A stretch of DNA of 29,214 nucleotides, taken from NCBI GenBank assembly GCA_905214825.1, contig CAJMNV010000007.1:1-29214 (forward strand). The letters are read 5' to 3'. Positions within the stretch are counted from its first letter, which is position 1. Every line of letters begins with the position of its first letter. The translations under genes and the position numbers were made by a program. The stretch is from an uncultured bacterium (lineage in GTDB: Bacteria; Bacillota; Clostridia; Lachnospirales; Anaerotignaceae). This document shows, piece by piece, positions 29,138-29,214 of this stretch. A model generated the notes under the pieces. The model did no database searches, was not told the origin of the DNA, and saw nothing but the letters and a program-made list of their open reading frames with translations.

Positions 29138-29214
29138 AGATTTAGATATATATCTCCCAACAACGAGATATATATCTCCCAACAACGAGATATATATCTC
29201 CCAACAACGAGATA
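29138..29214. repeat. Iteron array, right end, and 55-base terminal overlap
   Basis: A degenerate unit (29138-29159, identical to the consensus over its last 16 bases), two perfect 22-base units (29160-29181 and 29182-29203) and the first half of another. Bases 29160-29214 repeat bases 1-55 exactly. The overlap indicates a circular molecule; merging it gives four iterons (two perfect, two degenerate) of unknown true number. Confidence 0.88.

Noticed and set aside
1..29214. Integrase or attachment sites for chromosomal insertion.
   Set aside because: No tyrosine or serine recombinase motif was found in any supported frame; maintenance as a plasmid explains the lysogen.

Overview
The window looks like a complete circular phage-plasmid: a temperate contractile-tailed phage whose lysogen is kept as a plasmid. 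The first 55 bases equal the last 55 bases, and both ends lie in the same array of 22-bp iterons. Closing the ends gives a circle of about 29,159 bp with every replicon part in place. The host is probably an AT-rich Gram-positive bacterium of the Clostridia. Reasons are strong AGGAGG-type Shine-Dalgarno sites with ATG, GTG and TTG starts, Firmicutes-type (XkdK/M/N/P/Q/S-like) tail genes, a phi-LC3-type holin and a DUF6273 tail-fibre tip. Ordinary stop codons are used (TGA is a stop). I saw no tRNA, CRISPR array or integrase.

Layout. (1) Replicon and partition, 28.2 kb through the junction to 1.65 kb: a Rep_3-type initiator on the minus strand beside the iterons, two DnaA boxes beyond its 3' end, and on the plus strand a ParA ATPase with a ribbon-helix-helix partner behind a repeat-rich centromere. 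(2) Lysis genes, 1.7-3.6 kb (minus): XhlA-like protein, a small unknown protein, holin, amidase endolysin. (3) Structural genes, 3.7-20.8 kb (minus). In transcription order these are terS, terL, portal, protease, capsid, connectors, sheath, tube, tail chaperones with a -1 frameshift site, tape measure, LysM hub protein, hub, baseplate proteins, and a YmfQ-tail-fibre fusion with four 219-bp repeats. (4) HNH nuclease, a late-activator-like protein and a DNA methyltransferase, 20.8-22.6 kb (minus). (5) Early genes, 22.6-26.5 kb (minus): an HUH rolling-circle-type initiator, a DnaD-like replisome organiser and small unknown genes. (6) A Cro/CI-like repressor on the plus strand, facing the early promoter across operator repeats. 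(7) An accessory stretch, 27.0-28.2 kb: a TnpB/IS605-family right-end relic, a lipoprotein gene, a hairpin-rich non-coding block and a broken lipoprotein copy.

Likely working. In the lysogen the repressor would silence the early promoter at 26.5 kb while Rep, iterons and ParA/RHH maintain the circle. On induction the early operon would supply the HUH initiator, the DnaD-like protein, the methyltransferase and a sigma-region-4-like activator. That activator probably drives a late promoter at 21.35 kb, whose upstream repeats lie directly beside the activator gene. The late transcript must pass terminators both in its leader and at the end of the HNH gene, so attenuation or antitermination is plausible. 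All functional calls come from reading motifs; no database search was possible.
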